Of a DNA stretch of 64,000 nucleotides, positions 7,487-15,778 are shown piece by piece (position 1 is the first letter of the stretch; the number at the start of each line of letters is the position of its first letter). Made by a program: the position numbers and the translations under genes. Source of the DNA: Marixanthomonas sp002364245 (GTDB lineage: Bacteria > Bacteroidota > Bacteroidia > Flavobacteriales > Flavobacteriaceae); NCBI GenBank assembly GCA_963973455.1, contig CAXAZF010000008.1, forward strand, positions 107,626-171,625, given 5' to 3'. The notes under the pieces were generated by a model. The model was not told where the DNA came from. It did not search any database and was given only the letters and a program-made list of their open reading frames with translations.

Positions 7487-8140
7487 ATGAAATTCTTTAT
7501 CGATACCGCAAACTTAGATCAAATTCGTGAAGCACAAGACTTAGGTGTTTTAGATGGAGTAACTACCAACCCATCATTAATGGCCAAAGAAGGCATTACT
7601 GGGCGAAACAATATTTTAAAACATTACGTGGATATCTGCAATATTGTAGATGGTGATGTTTCTGCTGAAGTAATCGCAACCGATTTTGACGGTATTGTAA
7701 AAGAAGGAGAGCAATTGGCCGATTTGCACGAACAAATCGTGGTAAAAGTGCCTATGATTAAAGAAGGGATAAAAGCAATAAAGTATTTCACCGATAAAGG
7801 AATCCGAACTAACTGTACATTGGTCTTCTCTGCAGGACAAGCCTTATTGGCTGCAAAAGCTGGGGCTACCTATGTATCGCCATTTATTGGGCGATTGGAC
7901 GATATTTCAACAGATGGGTTAAATCTGATTGCTGAAATACGCCTTATTTATGATAACTACGGTTTTGAAACCGAAATATTAGCAGCTTCTGTTCGTCATA
8001 CCATGCACGTACTGGAATGTGCAAAAATCGGGGCCGATGTTATGACAGGACCACTTTCTTCAATTGAAGGTCTGTTAAAACACCCACTTACCGATATTGG
8101 TCTTGAAAAGTTTTTAGCAGATTATAAGAAAGGGAATTAA
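7487..8140 (+). CDS. fsa: Fructose-6-phosphate aldolase / transaldolase-like protein
   Basis: A 217-aa protein of the short transaldolase family (TalC/FSA), which cleaves fructose 6-phosphate or transfers dihydroxyacetone units. Signatures: FIDTANLDQIREA at the start, DGVTTNPSLMAKEG, the Schiff-base lysine in IVVKVPM (Lys87), and the TNCTLVFSAGQALLAAKAGA barrel strand. Length fits the short family rather than the ~315-aa classical transaldolase. Sequence alone does not separate aldolase from transaldolase activity; in flavobacteria this gene often serves as the pentose phosphate pathway transaldolase (tal). A hairpin terminator follows. Confidence 0.9.
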   Translation: MKFFIDTANLDQIREAQDLGVLDGVTTNPSLMAKEGITGRNNILKHYVDICNIVDGDVSAEVIATDFDGIVKEGEQLADLHEQIVVKVPMIKEGIKAIKYFTDKGIRTNCTLVFSAGQALLAAKAGATYVSPFIGRLDDISTDGLNLIAEIRLIYDNYGFETEILAASVRHTMHVLECAKIGADVMTGPLSSIEGLLKHPLTDIGLEKFLADYKKGN

Positions 8141-8167
8141 GAGAACTTGCTTAAAAAGTTTCAGAAA

Positions 8168-8205
8168 AATAAAGAGCCTTTTGCAGAGATGTGAAAGGCT
8201 TTATT
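8168..8205. terminator. Hairpin between the convergent aldolase and lipoprotein genes
   Basis: AATAAA+GCCTTT (8168-8181, with a 2-nt bulge) pairs with AAAGGC+TTTATT (8194-8205), loop 12 nt. It overlaps the stop of the minus-strand gene and can serve both strands. Confidence 0.6.
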
Positions 8206-9601
8206 TATTAATATACCCTAATAATTGTTGTTCAATTTCTGGATTAAGAAGATTCGTGTTTCCTTCTAAAATAACACCGTCTTTATCTACAATCAATGCT
8301 TTGTTAACCGAAGTTAATACTAATTTTTTTTCAGCTATTTCTATATTATCAAATTGATACTCATTGTTAAGGTTGTAATTCAATCTTTTTACAATGTTCA
8401 ACCATTTTTTAAAATGAGTATCGGTATTAATGCCTATATAATTGTATTCTGGATATTTAGATTTAAGTTCTGCTACTTTTATGTGTATGCTTTTATAATG
8501 CTGAACAGACTTCATAGACCAAAAATAAATTACCGATTTCTTATTTATAGTACTGAGCAAATCTACTACCGTATTGTCCGTTGTAATCAATGGCATGTTA
8601 GGAATTTTATTATCTGATGTTAGCTGCATAGTAGCTTCTGCCAATTTCCCTAATCTTCTTTTATGACTTTCGTTAGTGCTTACCTCATTGAAAAGAGTTA
8701 CTATTTTCTGTTCTTCTTTAGCATTTTTAGCATTTAACAAATAGCGCCTAACATTATATTTTAAAAGGTCATTTTTGAGTGAATCATTTGTAATAATGCT
8801 ATCTATTGCATTAATCTTAGCATAATTATGAGCAAATGAAAGTCGGTTAAAAGTCCCTTTATCATTCCTTTTAGAATGGGCTACATTATCTAAATAAAAA
8901 TTTAGAAAACGATAGTAAGGATAATAAGTACGCAATAGTTCATCTCCGAAGTTTACTTCTTCTCGGTAATCGTAAAAGTCTTTTGGAAAGTCTTCCTTTT
9001 TATAAGAGCTGTTATTTGCGTGCGCTGAGGTGTAGAGCTCTTTACGCATATTAAAGGTATAGTCAATATTGGATTTTGCAACTTTTTTAAATGTTTTTGA
9101 GGGATTGCTTCTTTCTAAAAATGCTTCATAAATAGATTCCCATTCATTTTTTAATGAATCCATTTTAATTTCAAAGGCTTCGGGGGGTAATTGGTTGTAC
9201 CTGACAAGCAAAGGTGCTTCTTGCTCATTTAATAGATAAAAATTCATTAACAAGTTATTTCTATCACTACCTTTTCCCGAATACGAAAGCGATTCGTCAA
9301 ACTCGATAGTATTTACCCTAAGTAGGATACTATCCCCAGGTTCAATATATACAGCTTGATATTCATTGTGGTTAAAGAAATAAATACCTTTTTCTGGGTT
9401 CTCAAATTGATAAGAGAAGTAATTATTCCCATCCAGTTTTACCGTGTCTAATACCTTGTTATTACGAGTAATATAAACGTAATCGCTTTTTGGGTTTACA
9501 ATTTCCCCTCCAAGCCAAGTAGCTCCATCGGTTGTTTCTTCCTTGTTATTACAAGAAACAATCGCTAGAGTTAGTAAAAGAAGAAGTAAATGTTTTTTCA
9601 A
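8201..9601 (-). CDS. Thioredoxin-fold lipoprotein lacking the CxxC motif
   Basis: A 466-aa exported lipoprotein: hydrophobic LLLLLLTLAIVSC lipobox, then an N-terminal DUF4369-like beta domain (GGEIVNPKSDYVYI), a helical middle, and a C-terminal thioredoxin-like domain of the TlpA/AhpC class. Where TlpA proteins have WCxxC this one reads YFWSMKSVQHYK, so both redox cysteines are missing. The start is TTG at 9601: a GTG 63 bp further upstream lies before a perfect -7 box (TACATTTG, 9631-9624) and would not be transcribed. It may be a binding or structural derivative of the ResA/TlpA family. Function unknown. Confidence 0.75.
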   Translation of the reverse strand: MKKHLLLLLLTLAIVSCNNKEETTDGATWLGGEIVNPKSDYVYITRNNKVLDTVKLDGNNYFSYQFENPEKGIYFFNHNEYQAVYIEPGDSILLRVNTIEFDESLSYSGKGSDRNNLLMNFYLLNEQEAPLLVRYNQLPPEAFEIKMDSLKNEWESIYEAFLERSNPSKTFKKVAKSNIDYTFNMRKELYTSAHANNSSYKKEDFPKDFYDYREEVNFGDELLRTYYPYYRFLNFYLDNVAHSKRNDKGTFNRLSFAHNYAKINAIDSIITNDSLKNDLLKYNVRRYLLNAKNAKEEQKIVTLFNEVSTNESHKRRLGKLAEATMQLTSDNKIPNMPLITTDNTVVDLLSTINKKSVIYFWSMKSVQHYKSIHIKVAELKSKYPEYNYIGINTDTHFKKWLNIVKRLNYNLNNEYQFDNIEIAEKKLVLTSVNKALIVDKDGVILEGNTNLLNPEIEQQLLGYINK

Positions 9602-9623
9602 AAAAATATTATTTGGTTTAAAA

Positions 9624-9631
9624 CAAATGTA
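9624..9631 (-). promoter_or_regulatory. -7 element TACATTTG of the thioredoxin-fold lipoprotein
   Basis: An exact TAnnTTTG match on the minus strand 22 bp before the TTG start at 9601. It decides the start of this gene. Confidence 0.6.
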
Positions 9632-9715
9632 TGAGTCACCGTGTGTGTAAACTGTTAACCACACGTTAAAAGGAATATAAAAACGTTAATGTTTCTTCAA
9701 TCGCAGGTTATTCGT

Positions 9716-9723
9716 TACTTTTG
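9716..9723 (+). promoter_or_regulatory. -7 element TACTTTTG of the ABC-F gene
   Basis: An exact TAnnTTTG match 26 bp before the ATG at 9750. Divergent from the minus-strand -7 at 9624-9631. Confidence 0.6.
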
Positions 9724-9749
9724 CGCAAAATTTAAAAAAGAAAAAAAGA

Positions 9750-11375
9750 ATGCTTTCAGTTTCAAATTTATCTGTTCAGTTTGGAAAACGTGTATTGTTC
9801 GATGAGGTAAGTACACAGTTTGTTCAAGGAAATTGCTACGGAATTATTGGTGCCAACGGTGCTGGTAAATCTACGTTTTTAAAAATCATATCTGGCAAAC
9901 AAGAGCCTACATCAGGACACGTTCATTTAGAACCTGAAAAGCGTATGTCTGTTTTAGAGCAGAATCACAATGCCTATGATGAGCACACCGTATTAGAAAC
10001 AGTAATTCGCGGAAACAAGCCATTGTTTGACATTAAAACGCAAATAGATAAACTGTATGAAGATTATACAGATGAAAATGCTGAAAAAATAGGCGAACTT
10101 CAAGTCGTTTTTGAAGAAATGAACGGTTGGAATGCCGATAGTGATGCTGCAGCCATGCTTTCAAACTTGGGGATTGACGAAAGCTTGCATTATTCTTTAA
10201 TGGGCGATTTAGATGGTAAACAGAAAGTACGAGTTTTATTGGCTCAGGCTTTGTTTGGTAGCCCAGATGTATTGATTATGGATGAGCCTACCAACGACTT
10301 GGACTACGAAACCATTACGTGGCTCGAAAATTTTTTAGCAAATTATGATAACTGTGTGATTGTTGTTTCTCACGACCGTCACTTTCTAGATGCTGTTTGT
10401 ACGCATATTAGTGATATTGACTTTGGAAAAATAACACATTACAGTGGTAACTATACGTTTTGGTATGAGAGTAGCCAATTGGCCATGCGTCAGCGAGCTC
10501 AACAAAACAAAAAAGCTGAAGAAAAGAAAAAAGAATTAGAAGATTTCATTCGTCGTTTTAGTGCCAACGTAGCAAAATCAAAGCAAGCAACTTCGAGAAA
10601 AAAAATGATTGAAAAGCTAAACGTCGATGCTATTAAACCTTCTAGCCGTCGTTATCCTGCTATTATTTTTGATCGTGAGCGTGAAGCTGGAGATCAAATT
10701 TTGCAAGTAGATAAACTTTCGGCTTCTTTAGATGGAGAGGTTCTCTTTAAGGATGCACATATAAACCTTGTAAAAGGGGATAAAGTAGTTATATATTCAA
10801 GAGATTCTAGAGCTACCACCGCTTTTTACGAAATTATAAACGGAAACCTTAAAGCCGATTCTGGAGATTATAAATGGGGGATAACAACCTTACAAAGCTA
10901 TTTGCCTTTGGACAATGAAGAATTCTTTAAGAATGATATGTCACTGGTAGATTGGTTACGTCAATACGCTAAAACCGAAGAAGAACGTGAAGAAGTTTAC
11001 ATTCGTGGCTTTTTAGGAAAAATGTTATTTAGTGGGGAAGAAGCTCTTAAAAAATCAAATGTTCTTTCTGGAGGTGAAAAAGTGCGTTGCATGTTAAGCC
11101 GAATGATGATGATGCGTGCAAACGTGTTAATGCTAGACGAGCCTACAAACCACTTGGATTTGGAATCTATTACAGCTTTCAATAATTCTTTAAAGAATTT
11201 TAAAGGAACGGTTATGTTAACCACACATGATCACGAGTTTGCACAAACGGTTGGTAATCGTGTAATCGAATTAACGCCTAATGGTGTAATTGATCGCTAT
11301 GCCACCTTTGATGAATACATGAACGATAAAAAATTAAAAGAACAGCGTGATAAAATGTATGCGGTAGAAGCATAA
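9750..11375 (+). CDS. ABC-F family ATPase, YbiT-like
   Basis: A 541-aa soluble protein with two ABC ATPase domains and no membrane segment, closest in layout to YbiT. ABC-F proteins act on ribosomes as translation factors or antibiotic-protection factors. Domain 1 has Walker A GANGAGKST (34-42) and Walker B VLIMDEPTND (about 174-183) but its signature is LMGDLDGKQK instead of LSGGxK. Domain 2 has LSGGEKVRC (about 439) and Walker B MLDEPTNHLD, but its Walker A is replaced by YSRDSRATT (about 349-357). The interdomain linker is rich in Lys and Glu (EEKKKELEDF). A strong bidirectional terminator follows. It appears monocistronic. Confidence 0.93.
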   Translation: MLSVSNLSVQFGKRVLFDEVSTQFVQGNCYGIIGANGAGKSTFLKIISGKQEPTSGHVHLEPEKRMSVLEQNHNAYDEHTVLETVIRGNKPLFDIKTQIDKLYEDYTDENAEKIGELQVVFEEMNGWNADSDAAAMLSNLGIDESLHYSLMGDLDGKQKVRVLLAQALFGSPDVLIMDEPTNDLDYETITWLENFLANYDNCVIVVSHDRHFLDAVCTHISDIDFGKITHYSGNYTFWYESSQLAMRQRAQQNKKAEEKKKELEDFIRRFSANVAKSKQATSRKKMIEKLNVDAIKPSSRRYPAIIFDREREAGDQILQVDKLSASLDGEVLFKDAHINLVKGDKVVIYSRDSRATTAFYEIINGNLKADSGDYKWGITTLQSYLPLDNEEFFKNDMSLVDWLRQYAKTEEEREEVYIRGFLGKMLFSGEEALKKSNVLSGGEKVRCMLSRMMMMRANVLMLDEPTNHLDLESITAFNNSLKNFKGTVMLTTHDHEFAQTVGNRVIELTPNGVIDRYATFDEYMNDKKLKEQRDKMYAVEA

Positions 11376-11378
11376 TAT

Positions 11379-11408
11379 AAAAAATCCCGCCAATTGGCGG
11401 GATTTTTT
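11379..11408. terminator. Bidirectional terminator
   Basis: A perfect 13-bp stem AAAAAATCCCGCC / GGCGGGATTTTTT with loop aatt, between the convergent ABC-F and DUF2007 genes. A- and T-runs on the two sides let it work for both. Confidence 0.92.
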
Positions 11409-11428
11409 ATAATAACGTAGATTTCTTT

Positions 11429-11677
11429 TTATTCCTCTTCTTCTACATCTTTTAAAAAAAGATCGATTACGGGTTCCGCTATAGCAAGCTGATCTTTTCT
11501 AATAAATAATCGTACTTGACCAGGAACACCGATGGCAAAACCACTAACAATTCCGCTTTGATGATCATCTTTGGTTATTGGTTCTATACCAATATCATTT
11601 AGTCTTGACCTTAATGCTTGTGCCAACATCGCCGGACCGGTATAAATTCTAATAGTTTCTTCAGGGTTTTCGCTCAT
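11429..11677 (-). CDS. DUF2007 domain protein
   Basis: An 82-aa protein of the DUF2007 family (sometimes annotated putative signal-transducing protein). Recognisable are IRIYTGPAMLAQALRSRLNDIGI, a ferredoxin-like first half, and the C-terminal RLFIRKDQLAIAEPVIDLFL. It has no signal peptide. It follows the two-TM protein gene by 5 bp, so they share a transcript. Function unknown. Confidence 0.82.
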   Translation of the reverse strand: MSENPEETIRIYTGPAMLAQALRSRLNDIGIEPITKDDHQSGIVSGFAIGVPGQVRLFIRKDQLAIAEPVIDLFLKDVEEEE

Positions 11678-11682
11678 AAGTT

Positions 11683-12399
11683 TTATGCATTATAATATTT
11701 ACTGTTCCAGATAGCGGTATTAAAATTCTTTCCCTTTGCAAATCCATAAAAAAGAACCATACCACCTACCCATTTAAACATAAACAAAAATAGCAATAAG
11801 TATTCTTGGGTAGTAGGTCCTGTAGAAAATAAATTAATAGGTGTAATGGCTGTAAGTAGTAAACTTACAAGAAACACCGTTATAACTAGATTTTCAAGTG
11901 TTTTGTACGGCCACATTAATACTTTTCGTAATGGATGCAGGTCATTTCCCCACTTATGGATTAAATAGAAATAATCATTTCCCATAGGGGCGAAAAGCAA
12001 GGGGTCGTCCGCATTTTCCAGCTTTAGAAGCTTTGCAGGGGCTATGATTTTAAAGTTTTTAAGAGATGTGTCATGTTCGTTTTCAAGCTGACGGATTTTA
12101 CTAACGGCTTCTTCAGGAATGGTTCCTTTAAAAAAGCGGGAATCTAAAAACCGAAGTCGATAATCGACACAAAGCTTCTGAATATCAGAAATATGATAAA
12201 TCCGGTTGCTTTCCAATTTATCAAAATTGAATGTATTCTGCTTTTTCAAACTCTCTTGCTTGAGCGTTTGTTTTATTATGTTCCGCTTGGCTTCAATTTC
12301 AGAAAAGATTTGTGCTACTTCATCTAAAATAGCTTCTTCGGAAATTCGCTTATTCCGAAGTTGTTCTAACTTCAACTCAATATTAGTTTTTGAAAGCAT
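11683..12399 (-). CDS. Hypothetical protein with a coiled-coil N-terminus and two membrane helices
   Basis: A 238-aa protein. Residues 1-60 are charged and helical, with repeated Glu/Lys/Leu suited to a coiled coil; the middle (60-160) is soluble and includes LLFAPMGNDYFYLIHKWG; two membrane helices follow at about 170-190 and 202-223. I do not recognise a family. It heads a two-gene minus-strand unit with the DUF2007 gene. No signal peptide is seen. Confidence 0.65.
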   Translation of the reverse strand: MLSKTNIELKLEQLRNKRISEEAILDEVAQIFSEIEAKRNIIKQTLKQESLKKQNTFNFDKLESNRIYHISDIQKLCVDYRLRFLDSRFFKGTIPEEAVSKIRQLENEHDTSLKNFKIIAPAKLLKLENADDPLLFAPMGNDYFYLIHKWGNDLHPLRKVLMWPYKTLENLVITVFLVSLLLTAITPINLFSTGPTTQEYLLLFLFMFKWVGGMVLFYGFAKGKNFNTAIWNSKYYNA

Positions 12400-12583
12400 A
12401 CCAATTTCTTTTCATATAAAATTAAAGGATAAAGAAAAGGAAAACAACTATTTAACACATTAGAACCAATTTTAAGGCTTTGAGACTATGTTAAAGTAAA
12501 GCCAAAAACAAGTAAAACTAAAACCGTAAAGAAGTCTATTTCGTTTGTATAGGTAAATAAACAAATCACAAAAAAATACAATT

Positions 12584-13174
12584 ATGAAAAAGTTTAAAAC
12601 AGTAACTACAGTATTAGTTATGGCTTTAATAGCTGGTACGAGCACATCATTTGCACAGGATAAAATGATGAAAGACAAAAAAATGAAAGAAAAAACAGTT
12701 ATGGTTGGCGGTGCTGAAATGTACCCTAGCAAAAATATTGTTGAAAACGCCGTGAACTCAAAAGATCACACAACATTAGTAGCTGCTGTAAAAGCTGCTG
12801 GTTTGGTTGAAACTTTACAAGGTGACGGACCTTTTACAGTTTTCGCCCCAACAAATAAAGCTTTTGATAAGTTACCTAAAGGAACTGTCGCTACTTTATT
12901 GAAACCAGAAAATAAAAAGAGATTGCAAACAGTACTTACCTATCACGTGGTTGCAGGCAATATGAAAGCTGCAGATATAGTTAAAGCCATTAAAAAAGGT
13001 AATGGAACAGCTACGTTTAAAACAGTAAGCGGTGGGAAATTAACTGTTATGATGAAAGGAAAAAAAGTAATGTTGAAAGATGAAAACGGTGGTATGGCAA
13101 CTGTATCTATTGCAAATGTTAATCAATCTAATGGTGTGATACACGTAATAGACTCAGTAGTATTACCAAAATAA
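12584..13174 (+). CDS. Secreted fasciclin-domain protein
   Basis: A 196-aa protein with a signal peptide (MKKFKTVTTVLVMALIAG, cleavage near SFAQ), a short Lys/Met-rich linker (DKMMKDKKMKEK), and one fasciclin (FAS1) domain from about residue 45. FAS1 motifs are present: TLVAAVKAAGLVETL, GPFTVFAPTNKAFDKLP and the H2 box NVNQSNGVIHVIDSVVLP. FAS1 domains mediate adhesion or surface association. Monocistronic, ended by a strong terminator. Confidence 0.93.
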   Translation: MKKFKTVTTVLVMALIAGTSTSFAQDKMMKDKKMKEKTVMVGGAEMYPSKNIVENAVNSKDHTTLVAAVKAAGLVETLQGDGPFTVFAPTNKAFDKLPKGTVATLLKPENKKRLQTVLTYHVVAGNMKAADIVKAIKKGNGTATFKTVSGGKLTVMMKGKKVMLKDENGGMATVSIANVNQSNGVIHVIDSVVLPK

Positions 13175-13208
13175 TTTTTGGATTGATGAGAGATTAAGTT
13201 AATATTCT

Positions 13209-13238
13209 AAAAAAGCGGCTTTAAAAGCCGCTTTTTTT
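13209..13238. terminator. Bidirectional terminator between fasciclin and pheT
   Basis: GCGGCTTT and AAAGCCGC form an 8-bp stem-loop (around a single A, so effectively a small loop), bordered by A6 and T7 runs. The flanking genes converge, so it serves both. Confidence 0.88.
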
Positions 13239-13255
13239 ATTTAGTAACATACATT

Positions 13256-15682
13256 TTAACGAAGCGTAGCCCCAAAATCTTTTTCGAATCGTTGCTGAAG
13301 CTTCTTCATTATTTTATCTATTTGCTTATCTGTAAGTGTTTTGTTTTCGTCTTGCAAGGTGAAACTTACAGCGTATGATTTTTTACCTTCTGGTAGGTTT
13401 TTACCGGTGTACACATCAAAAAGGTTCATATCTTTCAATAGCTTCTTTTCAGTTTGTGTAGCAGCTTCCCTTAGCTCTTTAAAGGTAACTTTCTCATCTA
13501 GCAATAAGGCAAAGTCACGCTTTACTTGCGGATATTTTGGTATTGGTTTTACCTGAAACCCTTTTCTTGAAATAGCGCTTAAAACTTCATCCCAGTTAAA
13601 ATCTGCGTAAAATACTTCTGCATCTACATCAAACTTTTTAGTAAGCTGTTTCTTTAAAATTCCAAAGTCAACAAGTTTCTTTTTATTTGCTGAAATAGCA
13701 ATTGCTTCAGAAAAGATATCATTTTTAGAATCTTTTTCTGAAATAGCATCAATACCAAGTCTTTCCAAAATGGATAAAATTATTCCCTTTCCGTAGAAAA
13801 ATGTAGTTTTCTTGGTTGGCACCGCCCAATTATCTTCAGTTTTATCACCAGAGATTAAAACAGATAAATGCTTGTTTTCTATTCTGCCTTCAGAAAAGTT
13901 ATGATACGTTTTTCCAAATTCAAATAGCTTCACATTTTGCATCCGTCGATTGCTATTGTAAGCAAGTGCTTCAAGGTTTCCGAACAACATAGATTGGCGC
14001 AGTACCGATAGGTCATTACTTAACGGGTTTAACATTTCCACGTTAAACTCAGACTTCAATGTTTCTGTAAAATCTATAAAGTCAGGATTGGTAAGCGAAT
14101 TGGCCATCATTTCGTGAAAGCCTAATGCTGTAAGTTGATCGCCCACTTTATTTTGAACTTTGTAATCTTCTACCGGTTGGGTAATAGCGATCGAGGCGTT
14201 TAACTTTTCAGTAAAATTGATGTTGTTATACCCGTACACCCGTAAAATCTCCTCAATTACATCAGCTTCTCGAGTAACATCGTTACGATAAGCCGGAATA
14301 AGCATACCAATACCGCTTTCGGTAACGCTATTGATTTTCATCTCGAGGGAAGTAAGAATATCTTTAATAGTTTCTGGTGGAATTTCTTCACCAATAAGCT
14401 TAGTGGCATTATCAAAATTGAGATAAACTTGATGATCTTCAATTTTTTTTGGGTAGATGTCAACTATTTCACTGGTAATTTCACCCCCTGCAATTTCTTG
14501 AATTAAAATTGCAGCCCGTAACATAGCATATTTACATGTGTTTGGGTCGATTCCTCTTTCAAAACGGAAAGAAGCATCGGTGTTTAAACCGTGTCTTTTT
14601 GCTGTCTTGCGAACGCTTATAGGGTCAAAGTAGGCACTCTCTAAAAATATACTGGTAGTTGTTTCGGTTACTCCACTATTTATTCCGCCAAAAACACCTG
14701 CAATACACATAGGGCCTTCGGCATTACAAATCATTAGATCGTCTTCGTGCAACTCACGTTCTACTTCGTCTAAAGTTGTAAACTTAGTTCCTGTCGGTAA
14801 TGTTTTTACGTATACTTCGCTCCCATTTATTTTTGCAGCATCGAAAGCGTGTAATGGCTGCCCAAGATCGTGACAAACATAGTTGGTAATATCAACAACA
14901 TTATTGATAGGAGTGATGCCAATAGCTTGCAAGCGGTTTTGTAACCAAGTGGGAGATTGCTCTACCGATAAGCCACTGATGGTAACTCCGCAATACCGTG
15001 GCGCTTTTTCTAGATCTTTAACATCTACATCGATTTTTAAAGTTCGATTGTCGATATGAAAGCTACTGGTAGATGGGGTTATAAGTTCTAATGAAATTTT
15101 TTCCTGTAACAGTCCTGCTCGCAGATCACGTGCTACACCCCAATGGCTCATGGCATCGGCACGGTTGGGGGTAAGGCCTATCTCAAAAATTACATCATTT
15201 TCAATTTCAAACAATTCGCTCAACAAAGATCCTGGTTGTAAACTTTTGTCTAAAACCATAATACCATCGTGACTTTGACCTAAGCCTAGTTCGTCTTCGG
15301 CACAAATCATCCCCATACTTACCTCTCCGCGAATTTTTCCTTTTTTAATTTTCCAAGGTTCGCCTTCGGTATCATAAAGAGTAGTCCCTACAGTGGCCAC
15401 CGGTACTTTTTGACCTTTAGCGACATTGGGAGCACCACAAACTATTTGTACAGGCTCTCCATTGCCTAAATCTACTTTTGTCAATTTTAATCGATCTGCA
15501 TTTGGGTGTTCGAGGCATTCAGTTACGTGTCCTACAACGATGCCCTCAAGCCCGCCAGGTACAGAAGTAAACTTTTCTATGCCTTCTACTTCCAGACCAA
15601 GATCGGTAAGCAATTCTGCTGTTTTTTCAGGACTCCAGTCCAGCTTAATAAATTGTTTTAACCAATTGTACGATATCTTCAT
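13256..15682 (-). CDS. pheT: Phenylalanine--tRNA ligase beta subunit
   Basis: An 808-aa class II aminoacyl-tRNA synthetase beta chain. The domains appear in family order: N-terminal MKISYNWLKQF, a tRNA-binding EMAP/OB domain (about 40-150, VVGHVTECLEHPNADRLK), the B3/B4 editing module with GLTPNRADAMSHWGVARDL and FDAAKI, the B5 domain, and the C-terminal anticodon-binding FDX-ACB domain ending YPQVKRDFALLL ... QRFEKDFGATLR. Length is normal. pheS is not adjacent, so the subunits are unlinked here. A minus-strand -7 box (TATCTTTG) lies upstream. Confidence 0.97.
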   Translation of the reverse strand: MKISYNWLKQFIKLDWSPEKTAELLTDLGLEVEGIEKFTSVPGGLEGIVVGHVTECLEHPNADRLKLTKVDLGNGEPVQIVCGAPNVAKGQKVPVATVGTTLYDTEGEPWKIKKGKIRGEVSMGMICAEDELGLGQSHDGIMVLDKSLQPGSLLSELFEIENDVIFEIGLTPNRADAMSHWGVARDLRAGLLQEKISLELITPSTSSFHIDNRTLKIDVDVKDLEKAPRYCGVTISGLSVEQSPTWLQNRLQAIGITPINNVVDITNYVCHDLGQPLHAFDAAKINGSEVYVKTLPTGTKFTTLDEVERELHEDDLMICNAEGPMCIAGVFGGINSGVTETTTSIFLESAYFDPISVRKTAKRHGLNTDASFRFERGIDPNTCKYAMLRAAILIQEIAGGEITSEIVDIYPKKIEDHQVYLNFDNATKLIGEEIPPETIKDILTSLEMKINSVTESGIGMLIPAYRNDVTREADVIEEILRVYGYNNINFTEKLNASIAITQPVEDYKVQNKVGDQLTALGFHEMMANSLTNPDFIDFTETLKSEFNVEMLNPLSNDLSVLRQSMLFGNLEALAYNSNRRMQNVKLFEFGKTYHNFSEGRIENKHLSVLISGDKTEDNWAVPTKKTTFFYGKGIILSILERLGIDAISEKDSKNDIFSEAIAISANKKKLVDFGILKKQLTKKFDVDAEVFYADFNWDEVLSAISRKGFQVKPIPKYPQVKRDFALLLDEKVTFKELREAATQTEKKLLKDMNLFDVYTGKNLPEGKKSYAVSFTLQDENKTLTDKQIDKIMKKLQQRFEKDFGATLR

Positions 15683-15705
15683 TACAAAAAATTCTAAACG
15701 AATTG

Positions 15706-15713
15706 CAAAGATA
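15706..15713 (-). promoter_or_regulatory. -7 element TATCTTTG of pheT
   Basis: An exact TAnnTTTG match on the minus strand 23 bp before the pheT ATG at 15682. Confidence 0.6.
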
Positions 15714-15736
15714 GCATTTACCTCGTTTTTTGTAAG

Positions 15737-15744
15737 TAATTTTG
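15737..15744 (+). promoter_or_regulatory. -7 element TAATTTTG of the TlpA-like gene
   Basis: An exact TAnnTTTG match 34 bp before the ATG at 15779; divergent from the pheT promoter, whose -7 box lies 23 bp to the left. Confidence 0.6.
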
Positions 15745-15778
15745 ATACTTTCGGTATAAAGATTTTAAAAATTGAATT

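Noticed and set aside
8354..8617. 87-codon plus-strand frame inside the thioredoxin-fold lipoprotein gene
   Set aside because: Antisense shadow of an annotated gene with no promoter or family match.
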